64,000 bases of DNA from Deltaproteobacteria bacterium (GTDB taxonomy: Bacteria > Myxococcota > Myxococcia > Myxococcales > SZAS-1): positions 1 to 64,000 of the forward strand of contig JAFEBB010000028.1 in NCBI GenBank assembly GCA_018266075.1, given 5' to 3'. Below the pieces are notes generated by a model, which saw nothing but the letters and a program-made list of their open reading frames with translations, did no database searches and was not told where the DNA came from. The first letter of the stretch is position 1. Each line of letters starts with the position of its first letter. Shown here in pieces: positions 35,435 through 43,237 of the stretch. Made by a program: the position numbers and the translations under genes.

Positions 35435-37432
35435 TTATAGCCGGGATTCGAGTCGGACCGATACCTTTGTTCCGCGTGGCACCACCGCGCCGGCTGCCGG
35501 AACCTGGCCAATCGTTCGTCCGCTTCCTTGCAGAGCGGGCTCCAGCTCGGCTTCCACGAGGGCCTTGGCGGCGTCGCGCGCGCCCAAGCCCGCGAGATTC
35601 GGGACGATGGACTGGTTGGCGCCGGCGGCGAGGACCTCTTCGGGTTCGTCGTCTTCAGCGGCTTCGGCAGGTGGCGGCGTCTTGGGGGTTGGTTCAGCCG
35701 CGGCCACCGGCATGGGATCGCGGTGCCTCGGCGGCACCCCAAGCTGGGGCAGGGCCTGCTCGGCGATCTCCTTGAAGGCGGGGGCGGCCACCTTGCCGCC
35801 GTACTTGTCGCCCTGCGGCTCGTCGATGATCACCGCGATGACCAGCTTCGGCGCCTCGGCGGGCACGAAGCCGATGAAGCTCGCGGTGCGACGGTCGGCC
35901 GAGTAGCCGCCGGTCTCCGGGTCCGCCTTCTGCGCGGTGCCGGTCTTGCCGGCCACCTGGTAGTCGCTCATGTTCGCGAGCTCGGCGGTGCCGCCCTTCT
36001 CGACCACCGTCTCCATCATCGCGGTCATGGTCTGCGCGGTCTGCGCGGAGACGACCTGGCGCACCGGCTCGGGCCCGTGGCTCTCGAGCACGGTCCCTTC
36101 CGGATCGACGACCTTGCGCACCAGGAACGGCCGCATCAGCTGCCCGTGGTTGGCGAGCGCCGCGTAGCCGGCGGTGAGCTGAATCGCGTTCGCCGTCAGG
36201 CCCTGGCCGAAGCTCTCGGTGGCGAGCTGGATGTCGGCCTTGGGGAACGGGATCGTGCCGCGCACCTCGCCGGGCATGCCCAGGCCGGTCTTCTCGTCGA
36301 AGCCGAACGCCTTGTAGTAGCTGATGAGCTTCTCGCGCCCGAGCTTCTCCGCGATCTTGGCCGCGCCGATGTTCGACGACTTCTGGATCACCTGGGTGAC
36401 CGTGAGGCTGCCGAGCGGCTCATGGTCGTGGATGGCCTTGTTGCCGATGGGGTAGCGGCCGTTCTCGCAGAAGATGGTGTCCGTGGGCTTCACCACCTTC
36501 TCTTCGATGGCCGCGGCGACGCTGAACGCCTTGAACGTCGAGCCGGGCTCGAACGCGTCGACCACCGGCCGGTTGCGCATGGCGCTGCGCTCGCTCTTGC
36601 CCGGGTCGTTGGGGTTGAAGCTGGGCGCGCTCGCGAGCGCGAGGATCTCGCCCGTGGACGGATCCATCACCACCGCCATCGCACCCGTGGGCTTGCTCTT
36701 CTGCACCACGTGCGCGAGCGCGGTCTCGGCGATGTGCTGGATGCCGCGATCGATCGTCAGCTCCACTTTCGCGCCCGAGAGCCCGTCGGTGTCGACCACG
36801 CCCTCGGCGAAGACCGAGCGCCGCTGCGCGTCCTTGATGATGTCGATGCTCTCCGCGTGGCCCTTGAGGACGTCGTTGTAGGCGAGCTCGACACCCTCGA
36901 GGCCCTCGCCGTCGACGCCCGCGAAGCCGAGCACGTTCGCGGCCAGCTCGCGCTGCGGGTAGAAGCGCCGCGGCTCCTTCACGAACGTCAGCCCCGTGAA
37001 CTGCAGGGCCTTGGCCGCGGTCACCTCGGAAGGCGTGGCGCCGCGCTTCAGCCAAACGAAGTGCTTGGGCGCCTTGGCGATCTTCTTGTCCAGCTCTTTA
37101 ACCGGAAGGTTAAGCACCTTCGCCAGCGTCGGAACCGCGTTCGCGGGCAGCGCGCTGGGATCACAGGAGATCGAGTCGACGTCCACGCTCGCGGCGAGCG
37201 GTGTGCCGTTGCGGTCGTAGATCACGCCGCGGCGGGGCGCGATGGTGTCCTCTTGCACGTACTGCTCCTGGGCCATCTGCCGCATGCGCGGGCCGTCGAC
37301 GAGCTGCAGCCGCGCGGCCTTCCAGGCCATCACCAGGAAGAGCGGCACGAACGCGATCGCGAGCAACCCCACGCGCACGCGCACCCACTTGATCTGCTTC
37401 TGATCCAGTCCGACGGCGCCGCCAGTGCGCAT
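35435..37432 (-). CDS. ftsI: septal transpeptidase FtsI with PASTA domain
   Basis: A 665-residue class B penicillin-binding protein that cross-links septal peptidoglycan. One membrane anchor lies at about 17-37, followed by the pedestal domain (RRGVIYDRNGTPLA). The transpeptidase domain has all three motifs: S298-T-F-K301, S352-S-N354 and K496-T-G498. A Pro/Glu-rich linker follows. A single C-terminal PASTA domain (IVPNLAGLGARDAAKALVEA ... VPAAGAVVPRGTKVSV) takes the last 65 residues. PASTA on FtsI is common in Gram-positives and rarer in Gram-negatives. ATG 37432 sits behind GAGG, 7 bp after ftsL; the longer frame overlaps ftsL. Confidence 0.94.
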   Translation of the reverse strand: MRTGGAVGLDQKQIKWVRVRVGLLAIAFVPLFLVMAWKAARLQLVDGPRMRQMAQEQYVQEDTIAPRRGVIYDRNGTPLAASVDVDSISCDPSALPANAVPTLAKVLNLPVKELDKKIAKAPKHFVWLKRGATPSEVTAAKALQFTGLTFVKEPRRFYPQRELAANVLGFAGVDGEGLEGVELAYNDVLKGHAESIDIIKDAQRRSVFAEGVVDTDGLSGAKVELTIDRGIQHIAETALAHVVQKSKPTGAMAVVMDPSTGEILALASAPSFNPNDPGKSERSAMRNRPVVDAFEPGSTFKAFSVAAAIEEKVVKPTDTIFCENGRYPIGNKAIHDHEPLGSLTVTQVIQKSSNIGAAKIAEKLGREKLISYYKAFGFDEKTGLGMPGEVRGTIPFPKADIQLATESFGQGLTANAIQLTAGYAALANHGQLMRPFLVRKVVDPEGTVLESHGPEPVRQVVSAQTAQTMTAMMETVVEKGGTAELANMSDYQVAGKTGTAQKADPETGGYSADRRTASFIGFVPAEAPKLVIAVIIDEPQGDKYGGKVAAPAFKEIAEQALPQLGVPPRHRDPMPVAAAEPTPKTPPPAEAAEDDEPEEVLAAGANQSIVPNLAGLGARDAAKALVEAELEPALQGSGRTIGQVPAAGAVVPRGTKVSVRLESRL

Positions 37433-37439
37433 GCGAACC

Positions 37440-37880
37440 TCAGCGAGGAGCGAGGAGAGCCACGGGAGTTCCACTCGGACCGACGACGCCCGCATGCGGC
37501 TTCGACGCGCGCAGCGGCTTGTGCGACGCAGGCTTGCTGGTCGCAGGGGTCGGCGCGGCAGCCGTCGCGAGCGGGCCGCCCACCGGGAAGACCATCTGCG
37601 GCGCGGGCGCGGTCATGCCCAGCTGCGTGCGCGCGGTGGTCTCGATGTGCGCTGCGGAGCGCAACGTGGCGAGCTGTAGCTTGAGCGACGCGTTCTCGCG
37701 CTCGAGCTGCCGGTGCGTATCCTCGAGTTGGCCGAGCTCGTAGCCCGCCTCGACCGCGCTGACCTTGGCGAACACGTGCGCGATGCCCGCGCCACAGAGC
37801 ATGGCCGCCATCGCGACCGCGGCCAGGATCTGGCGCGTGGCGCCGCTCGATCCGCCTGCTGGAAGGGCTGCAGCTCTCAT
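37440..37880 (-). CDS. ftsL: FtsL-like division protein
   Basis: The 146-residue bitopic membrane protein has a short cytoplasmic part, one hydrophobic segment at about 17-39 (ILAAVAMAAMLCGAGIAHVF) and then a periplasmic coiled coil with a leucine-zipper look (YELGQLEDTHRQLERENASL). An Ala/Pro-rich C-terminal tail follows. It sits in the fixed FtsL position between rsmH and ftsI, and its ATG overlaps the rsmH stop as ATGA. FtsL is poorly conserved, so the name rests on place and build more than on sequence. The tail is longer than usual. Confidence 0.8.
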   Translation of the reverse strand: MRAAALPAGGSSGATRQILAAVAMAAMLCGAGIAHVFAKVSAVEAGYELGQLEDTHRQLERENASLKLQLATLRSAAHIETTARTQLGMTAPAPQMVFPVGGPLATAAAPTPATSKPASHKPLRASKPHAGVVGPSGTPVALLAPR

Positions 37881-38791
37881 CGGAAACGCTCCACCGCGCG
37901 CAGCTTGGCGCTTCGGCTTCTGGGGTTCGCTTCGATCTCCGCGTCGGTGGCGGTGACCGGCTTCTTGCTGAGGTTGTGGAAATCGCCGGGCGTGCCGCAG
38001 GTGCACACCGGCAAGCCAGGCGGGCAGATGCAGTGCGGCTCGAGCGCGCGGAACGCCTCTTTCACAGCGCGATCCTCGAGCGAGTGGAACGAGATGATCG
38101 CCGCGCGGCCGCCGACCTTCACCAGCTTCGGGATGTCCGCCAGCAGCGCGTCGAGCGCCTCGAGCTCGCGGTTCACGGCGATGCGCAGCGCCTGGAAGGT
38201 CTTCGTGGCGGGGTGGATGTGCCGCGGCCACTGCGCACGCGGGATGGCGTGGCCGATGGCGTCCGCGAGCTCGCCCGTGTTCGCGAAGGTGCCGGCCTTG
38301 ATGGCCTTGGCGATGCGCTTGGCGTGGTGCTCCTCGCCGTAGTCGCGGATCACGTTGGCGAGCTCGTGCTCGCTCACGCGCGCGAGGAAATCCGAGAGCG
38401 GCTCGGCGTCCGGGCCCATGCGCATGTCGAGCGGGCCGGGCTTGCCGAAGGAAAATCCGCGCTCGGCCTCGTCGAGCTGCGGCGAAGAGACGCCGAGATC
38501 GGCGAGGACGCCGTCGACCATGCCGACCTTCGCGCCATCGAGCAGCGCGCGCGCATGCTGGAAGTTGCCCTGGAGCGGATGAAACATTTTTGTAAACTTC
38601 GCGAGCCGCTTCGACGCGGCCTCGAGCGCGCGCGGATCACGATCGATCGCGTAGACCTCGGCGCCCTTCGCGAGGAGGGCCTCCGTGTGTCCACCGCCGC
38701 CGAGCGTGCAATCCAGCACCACCGCGCCCTCCTTCGGGGCGAGCGCCGCCACCGCCTCGTTCAAGAGGACCGTGGCGTGCGCGAAGCTCAA
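37877..38791 (-). CDS. rsmH: 16S rRNA (cytosine(1402)-N(4))-methyltransferase
   Basis: The 304-residue SAM enzyme (formerly mraW) methylates N4 of C1402 in 16S rRNA. Motifs: HATVLLNEAVAAL, DCTLGGGGHTEALL (SAM loop), YAIDRDPRALE, DGVLADLGVSSPQLDEAERG, FSFGKPGPLDMRM, ALRIAVNRELEAL and IISFHSLEDRAVK. The frame has no ATG near the family start. TTG at 38791 overlaps the STAS stop (TTGA) and gives the correct N terminus, so coupled translation is likely. Confidence 0.94.
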   Translation of the reverse strand: MSFAHATVLLNEAVAALAPKEGAVVLDCTLGGGGHTEALLAKGAEVYAIDRDPRALEAASKRLAKFTKMFHPLQGNFQHARALLDGAKVGMVDGVLADLGVSSPQLDEAERGFSFGKPGPLDMRMGPDAEPLSDFLARVSEHELANVIRDYGEEHHAKRIAKAIKAGTFANTGELADAIGHAIPRAQWPRHIHPATKTFQALRIAVNRELEALDALLADIPKLVKVGGRAAIISFHSLEDRAVKEAFRALEPHCICPPGLPVCTCGTPGDFHNLSKKPVTATDAEIEANPRSRSAKLRAVERFR

Positions 38792-39174
38792 AACCCGTTC
38801 CCGACGAAGAACCGCGCCCTCGCTGCCTCGACCGTCGCGCAGAGCTCCAGCTTTCCGTGCGCGCCCGCGGCTCGGAGAATCGCCGCGAGGTACGGGCTCG
38901 CGCCGGCCAGGATCAGATCGCCGCCCGCGCGCTTGAGCAGCTGGCGGGCCGCGGTGAGCATGCCCACGCCGCGAAAGTCGAGGTGATCGACGTAGGTCAG
39001 GTCGAGCACCATGCGCAGCGAGCCCTCCTGAGCGGAGCGGAAGCAGTGCTGGGCGAGCGCGCGGAGCTCCGTCGTCCCCAGCTCGCCGTCGGGGCGGAGC
39101 ACCGCGGGCTCGAGCTCCTCGAGCTCTTCCGGGAGCTCGTTGTGCGCCAGGCTGTTCATCGTCTGCTTGTCCAT
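38788..39174 (-). CDS. STAS-domain protein lacking the phospho-serine
   Basis: The 128-residue protein looks like an anti-sigma-factor antagonist (SpoIIAA/RsbV type). The STAS core runs from about 23 to 120: LRPDGELGTTELRAL, MVLDLTYVDHLDFRGVGMLT and RAGGDLILAGAS. In active antagonists the loop reads D-S-S-G with the first Ser phosphorylated by the anti-sigma kinase. Here it is D66-F67-R68-G69, so it cannot be switched that way. It is the second gene of the dcw cluster, between mraZ (27-bp gap) and rsmH (4-bp overlap), an uncommon insertion. It may be a constitutive partner or lipid/protein-binding STAS module tied to division. Confidence 0.8.
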   Translation of the reverse strand: MDKQTMNSLAHNELPEELEELEPAVLRPDGELGTTELRALAQHCFRSAQEGSLRMVLDLTYVDHLDFRGVGMLTAARQLLKRAGGDLILAGASPYLAAILRAAGAHGKLELCATVEAARARFFVGNGF

Positions 39175-39201
39175 GCCCCACCCTCCCGAATTCGAAATCG
39201 A

Positions 39202-39651
39202 TCAGCCGCGCAGCTCGGCGAGCACCTTGGCGATGTCGGCGCCGTTGGCCTCGGCCATGGCGGTCTCGCGGGCCTTCTTCCAGCCGTCGGCGCTCCAGAG
39301 CTCGATGACCTTCACCATCCCGGCCCAGACCACTTCCTTCTCCAGGCCCGCGTGCGCGCGGAGGCTGGGCGGAACGAGGATTCGGCCGAGCTTGTCGAGC
39401 GCGCACTCCTGGGCGCCGGCGACGTAGAGCCGCATGAGCTGCTTGATGCCCGGCTCGAGCACCGAGCGGGTGGCGAGCGCGGCTTCCAGCGCTTCCCACT
39501 CGCGCACCGGGTACGCGTGCAAACAGGGATCGAGACCCGTCGTGACGATGAGGCGCTCGTCGTAGTTCGCGGCGAGCACTTCGCGGATCTTGGCCGGGAG
39601 GCTCGTGCGCCCCTTGGAGTCGATCGCGTGTTCGAAGACGCCACGGAACAC
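39202..39651 (-). CDS. mraZ: transcription regulator MraZ
   Basis: The 149-residue DNA-binding protein has two AbrB-like/SpoVT swapped-hairpin domains. It starts [20 protein letters not shown], typical of the family, and carries the second DxxGRxxxP copy as [20 protein letters not shown]. MraZ represses its own dcw operon by binding tandem GTGGG boxes. Two such boxes lie just upstream (39678-39692), right behind a plausible promoter. It is the first gene of the first dcw block, as in most bacteria. Confidence 0.95.
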   Translation of the reverse strand: MFRGVFEHAIDSKGRTSLPAKIREVLAANYDERLIVTTGLDPCLHAYPVREWEALEAALATRSVLEPGIKQLMRLYVAGAQECALDKLGRILVPPSLRAHAGLEKEVVWAGMVKVIELWSADGWKKARETAMAEANGADIAKVLAELRG

Positions 39652-39677
39652 CGCTGCACCGCCCTGATCCGCGCCTT

Positions 39678-39692
39678 GCCACTTCTTCCCAC
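39678..39692 (-). promoter_or_regulatory. MraZ box (GTGGG-N5-GTGGC)
   Basis: On the coding strand GTGGG and GTGGC stand 10 bp apart centre to centre, the spacing known for MraZ operators. The site is 26 bp upstream of the mraZ ATG and begins 4 bp after the -10 box, so bound MraZ would block transcription start. The second box departs from GTGGG by one base. A third box is not visible. Confidence 0.55.
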
Positions 39693-39695
39693 TCC

Positions 39696-39724
39696 TTTGT
39701 CGCGTGCGGGCGCGAAGGCGTCAA
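39696..39724 (-). promoter_or_regulatory. candidate dcw promoter
   Basis: TTGACG (39724-39719) and GACAAA (39701-39696) are 17 bp apart on the minus strand, in sigma-70-like spacing, directly upstream of the MraZ box. The -35 is good and the -10 is weak. Two small palindromes lie further upstream, ATGGAT-TGT-ATCCAT at 39756-39770 and CCACTA-CAGA-TAGTGG at 39782-39797. Confidence 0.45.
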
Positions 39725-39817
39725 GGAAACGGCCGTCCAAGTGCTCATGAACACTATGGATTGTATCCATCGGTCAACACACCACTACAGATAGTGGGTG
39801 GATCGAAGTGGCATGAT

Positions 39818-39918
39818 CCAGGTTCCTGGTGGCTGGTTGCTGGTTCCTGGCGGATTGCAGATCGGGCGGCCGATCAGGCGTTCACAACCAGGAACGAGGA
39901 ACCAGGAACCAGGAACGG
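39818..39918. repeat. inverted repeat built from GGTTCCT units
   Basis: The left arm (39818-39850) is made of GGTTCCTGGT-like units and the right arm (39886-39918) of their complement (AACCAGGAAC), around a 35-nt centre containing GGCCGAT. The arms match well but not perfectly. With the two palindromes above, it fills the gene-free 320-bp stretch 39652-39971 between mraZ and the lipoprotein gene. Confidence 0.65.
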
Positions 39919-39971
39919 AACGGGTCACGAGCTTGCGAGCGAGAAGATCCGATGCGAGATTGCGCAGCCGA

Positions 39972-40973
39972 ATGCGCCGATTGATCCTCGCCGCTGCGCT
40001 CCTGGGCGTGGCCTGTCAGAACCCGGTCGACAAGGCCGCCAAGGCGCGCATCTTCTCGCCCGAGGATCCGCCCAAGTTCGTCACCCGCGCCGCCGACGAC
40101 TTGGGCCCGAGCCACTTGAACGACTCGGCCGAGCACATCAAGCGCGTCTTCACCATGAGCGCCCTCGAGGCGGCCGAGCGCCTCGGGCCGCACCAGGTGA
40201 AGAGCGCGCTCGAGTTCCGCTGGTCGGGCGCGGGCAGCAAGTCCGAGCTCGACGAGGTGCACACCCTCACCATCGGCAGCCACGGCGACTTCGCCGCGCG
40301 CCTCGATGCCGGCGATCGCCTCGGCGACAGCAAGCAGGGCATGGAGATGATCCGCGCCCAGGGCCGCGTGTTCGCCCGCAGCCGCTTCCAGAAGTTCCGC
40401 GAGCGCACGCGCGATCGCGGCGCCGCCGATCGCTACGAGCAGGAGGTCTACGACGTGCTGGGCACGCTCTACGAGCTCGTCGACGGCCGCGTCGCCCTCT
40501 CGCCCGAGGGCGAAGACACCGTCGCGGGCCGCAAGGTCTACAAGTACCGCGTGGTCCTCGCGGAGAAGACGCCCGCCCTCGACGACGGCCCCAAGCTCCC
40601 GCCCCTGGCCACGCCCAAGGGCGGCTACGACGCCCATCTCAAAGCCGAGCAGCTCCTCTCGCAGAAGCGCGAGCCACGCACGCTCTCGGGCACGCTCTCC
40701 GTCGACGCCCAGACCGCCGTTCCGCTGGCCGCGCGCCTCGAGGGCACGGTCGACGCGCCGGGCGAGGGCAACGATCACGCGAGCCTGCACCTGCTCGTGG
40801 ACACCAGCGTCCCGAAGGTGGGCGCGGACCTCGTCGTGGCGGCGCCGAAAGACGTCGCCGTGGACGCCGACCGACCCCAGTCGATCGCCGCCGCCTTGGA
40901 GCGCTTCGATCTGCCCCGCGCCGCCACCCGCGCGGACGGCGGTGCGGACGCCGAGGACGACGAAGACAAGTAG
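39972..40973 (+). CDS. hypothetical lipoprotein
   Basis: The 333-residue protein has a short lipoprotein signal (MRRLILAAALLGVAC), which fixes the start at the ATG at 39972. The longer frame runs back through the GGTTCCT repeat. The mature protein is an alpha/beta domain of unknown family with segments such as VKSALEFRWSGAGSKSELDE, YDVLGTLYELVDGRVALS and TLSVDAQTAVPLAARLEGTV. The last region, where beta strands alternate with charged turns, has the feel of LolA/LppX-like lipoprotein folds, but that is a guess. It ends in an acidic tail. The neighbour upstream is mraZ, read divergently. Confidence 0.7.
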   Translation: MRRLILAAALLGVACQNPVDKAAKARIFSPEDPPKFVTRAADDLGPSHLNDSAEHIKRVFTMSALEAAERLGPHQVKSALEFRWSGAGSKSELDEVHTLTIGSHGDFAARLDAGDRLGDSKQGMEMIRAQGRVFARSRFQKFRERTRDRGAADRYEQEVYDVLGTLYELVDGRVALSPEGEDTVAGRKVYKYRVVLAEKTPALDDGPKLPPLATPKGGYDAHLKAEQLLSQKREPRTLSGTLSVDAQTAVPLAARLEGTVDAPGEGNDHASLHLLVDTSVPKVGADLVVAAPKDVAVDADRPQSIAAALERFDLPRAATRADGGADAEDDEDK

Positions 40974-41124
40974 CTGAATTCAGGCTTCTTTGTCGCGCCG
41001 CGCCGTGGACGGGCGTTCAGGTGCCAAAAATCGACGTCAGAGTCGGGCAGAAAAATTGACGGAACCCGCCCCGGCGGTAGTGTGGCTCGAACCCGGAGTC
41101 ATGCGCCGTAAGGAGTTCAAGGTC

Positions 41125-41448
41125 ATGGCAGCCAAGAGCACCACCACCACCCTGACGACCAAGCAGGTCGCGACCGCCCTCGACAAGGGCGTCGTCACCG
41201 CCGAAGAAGAGCGCGCGCTGCGGATGCGGCACGGCGCCAAGGTCTCGCCCACCGCGCCCCTGCCGCAGAAGGCCGCCGCGGGCAGCGAGGCCGCCGACGA
41301 GCTGCTGCTGATGGAGATGCAGCTTCTGAAGGCGTATCGCGCGCACCTCGCCAGCCAGGGCCGCGGCCCGTCGGCGGTGAAGGCCACGCCGACCACGCAG
41401 AACCGCGCCAAGGACAAGATCGTCCGCGCGCTGCGCAAGAAGCGCTAG
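41125..41448 (+). CDS. small basic hypothetical protein
   Basis: The 107-residue protein starts at the ATG at 41125 (GGAG 9 nt upstream); an ATG 8 codons earlier is possible. It opens with MAAKSTTTTLTTKQV, has a helical middle (VVTAEEERALRMRHG, then ADELLLMEMQLLKAYRAHLA) and ends with a Lys/Arg-rich tail (KDKIVRALRKKR). I see no known domain. Size, charge and helicity would suit a nucleoid or ribosome-associated factor, but nothing proves it. A terminator hairpin follows, so it is monocistronic. Confidence 0.65.
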   Translation: MAAKSTTTTLTTKQVATALDKGVVTAEEERALRMRHGAKVSPTAPLPQKAAAGSEAADELLLMEMQLLKAYRAHLASQGRGPSAVKATPTTQNRAKDKIVRALRKKR

Positions 41449-41470
41449 GAAACGCGCACAGCGCGATCTC

Positions 41471-41508
41471 CGGCGGCATTCGGGCTCGACCCGGGTGCCG
41501 CCGTTCTC
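41471..41508 (+). terminator. terminator hairpin after the 41125-41448 gene
   Basis: CGGCGGCA and TGCCGCCG form the outer stem, with CGGG/CCCG continuing inside. TTCTCGTTCC follows. It stands 23 bp past the stop and just before the structured 158-nt element. Confidence 0.55.
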
Positions 41509-41530
41509 GTTCCAGAGGAAATTTCGCCTG

Positions 41531-41688
41531 CCCCAGAGATTGGTTGGGGCGACCTCGGATCGCGCCGGGATTTTCGACGAGGTCGAGGAGCGAGGAGGAG
41601 CGTGCCCGAATGCACGTGACGACGCAGCGACGATGAGATCGGCGAAAAGACCCAGCGAGGCGAGGAGCGACTCAACCGATTTCTGGGG
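41531..41688 (+). ncRNA. candidate structured RNA element with closing helix
   Basis: The two ends pair completely. CCCCAGAGATTGGTTG (41531-41546) and CAACCGATTTCTGGGG (41673-41688) form 16 bp, 14 Watson-Crick and two G-U, if the plus strand is transcribed. Inside are further stems, GACCTCG with CGAGGTC (41551-41557/41578-41584) and CGTGC with GCACG (41601-41605/41612-41616), and a purine-rich linker of GAGGAGCG units. It fills most of the gap between a terminator and the convergent gene ending at 41689. The short ORF across it has no ribosome site. Wobble pairs fit RNA rather than DNA pairing on this strand. The family is not recognised; a mobile repeat is the alternative. Confidence 0.45.
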
Positions 41689-43113
41689 TTAGTTCGCAGC
41701 GCGCGCGATGAAGCCCGAGAGCAGCTTCGCGAGCTCCGGCGCGCTCCCCACGATCGAATCGCGGTTCAACGACGTCTCGCTCGCGTGCGCGCGCAGCAGC
41801 TCCGACGCGTGCGGATTGCGCCACCAATCTTCATCCGCGTGCTCGATGAGCGCTCGGTGCAGCCGCTCGCTGAGCAGCAGCGCGCGCAGCTCGCTCGCGC
41901 AATCGATCACGTCGAGCGCGAAGCAACCCGTGGCCGGCCCGTCGACGCCCGTCGCCGAGTTGATTCGCGAACGCGCGTGATCTTTCGCAGACTCGGTCGG
42001 ACCTTGATTCGCGAGCTCGCGCGCAACCAGAAAGCGCGCCGCCGCGAGCCGAAGCGCGAAGAGCGAACGCAGCGCGAACGCCTGGGCCAGCTCGTGCGCA
42101 GGGCGCGAGGGATTTCGCAGCACGCGTCGATGCCATGCGGGCTCCACGAGCGGCCGCGCGAGAATCCAACCCGTCGATTTCGCGAGCGACGGATCAATGA
42201 GCACCGCATCGTCGCCGTCGAGAAGCGCCAGGTGAATCGCCTCTCCGACTCCACGTGCGAGCGTCTCTCCATCGGCCGGAGTGCCCAGCGGCGCCGCGAC
42301 CACCGCGAGCTCGTTCGCTCCAAATCGCGCGACCACGAGCCCCGGAACGCGCCCCGGCCGCGCTTCCGCATCGACTGCGATTCCACGAGGATCCAGCCCC
42401 ACGCCACGCGCAAGCTCCCGGGCCAGCTCCAGCGAACGGTGCGGCGAGAGGTGCTCGCGGAGATCCAGCAGCTGCAGCGCGAGCTCGAAGTCGTGGCCCG
42501 CCCCGCCCCGCCCCGCGTCGACGCCCGCGCGCCGGAAGCGGAACTCGAGCAGATCGTGCGCGGCATCGTTCGTCTCGCGAAGGATCCGTTCCGCATCGGC
42601 CGCGAGCGCACCCAGCTCGAAGCCCAGCAGCGGATTCAGCGCGTTCTCGCTCGAGAGCTCCAGCCGCGTGCGCGATTCGAGGCGCCGCTCCAACGCTTCG
42701 GCCTGGTGGTGCTCGATGGCACGAAGGGCGTCGTCGACGGCCTTGGCCAGGAGCGCGCGCCGCCGCCGATCGACGCAAATGGGCAGCTCGCGAAGCGCCT
42801 CGGGCAGCGCGAGCAGCTCCAGCTCCACGCTCACCTGCCCGCCCGCCAGCGCCTCGAGCGCCCTCGACTCCGCGCGCGCGGCCGCGACGTCACCCAGCTC
42901 GCGAGCGAGCGCCAGCGCGAGGGGAAGCGCGTTCGCGTCGCGAGCCGCCAGGAACGGCTCGGGCGTGCCCAGCGCCGGCGCGCGTGAAGCCAGACCCGGC
43001 AGATCAACCGACTTGCGGATGCCCGCCTGCCAGCCCGCGAGGGCGCGCGCCCGACGCTCGCGCTGGACGCGGAGGGCTTCCAGCCAGGCGTGGTTGGGCT
43101 GCGCGAGCGACAT
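41689..43113 (-). CDS. hypothetical alpha-helical protein
   Basis: The 474-residue protein is almost entirely helical, rich in Ala, Leu, Arg and Glu, with no signal peptide. No family is recognised. Towards the C terminus there is a block, [20 protein letters not shown] then [15 protein letters not shown], that resembles the end of M3-type zinc peptidase folds, but no HExxH motif is present anywhere. It may be a peptidase-fold relative without metal or an independent family. Its stop directly abuts the structured element at 41531-41688. It is divergent from metK, with the metK promoter in the 124-bp gap. Confidence 0.65.
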   Translation of the reverse strand: MSLAQPNHAWLEALRVQRERRARALAGWQAGIRKSVDLPGLASRAPALGTPEPFLAARDANALPLALALARELGDVAAARAESRALEALAGGQVSVELELLALPEALRELPICVDRRRRALLAKAVDDALRAIEHHQAEALERRLESRTRLELSSENALNPLLGFELGALAADAERILRETNDAAHDLLEFRFRRAGVDAGRGGAGHDFELALQLLDLREHLSPHRSLELARELARGVGLDPRGIAVDAEARPGRVPGLVVARFGANELAVVAAPLGTPADGETLARGVGEAIHLALLDGDDAVLIDPSLAKSTGWILARPLVEPAWHRRVLRNPSRPAHELAQAFALRSLFALRLAAARFLVARELANQGPTESAKDHARSRINSATGVDGPATGCFALDVIDCASELRALLLSERLHRALIEHADEDWWRNPHASELLRAHASETSLNRDSIVGSAPELAKLLSGFIARAAN

Positions 43114-43156
43114 GGGCCGAGCAAGATTAGCGAATGAAGTCCGGGGCGGCGCTTCC

Positions 43157-43186
43157 TTGACACCCTGCGTTGGCAGGAACTACGGT
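43157..43186 (+). promoter_or_regulatory. metK promoter
   Basis: A perfect -35 TTGACA (43157-43162) and a TACGGT -10 (43181-43186) are 18 bp apart. The start of metK is about 50 bp downstream. Too little leader remains for a typical SAM riboswitch. Confidence 0.6.
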
Positions 43187-43237
43187 GCCCGGCTCTCAAA
43201 GGGCGCAGGTCCGCCCCAAATCCGAGGTCGCAGCACC

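Noticed and set aside
39798-39971. N-terminal extension of the 39972 lipoprotein
   Set aside because: The added residues are translated GGTTCCT repeat (VPGG/NQEPGT type) and would bury the lipoprotein signal.
41495-41692. Small plus-strand ORF of 65 codons over the structured element
   Set aside because: It has no ribosome site and its composition follows the hairpin and purine-rich repeats, so I read the stretch as noncoding.
41689-43113. M3-family metallopeptidase
   Set aside because: The C-terminal block looks similar, but no HExxH zinc motif exists anywhere in the protein.
43187-43237. SAM riboswitch before metK
   Set aside because: Only about 50 nt lie between the promoter and the start codon and no aptamer-like pairing pattern is visible.
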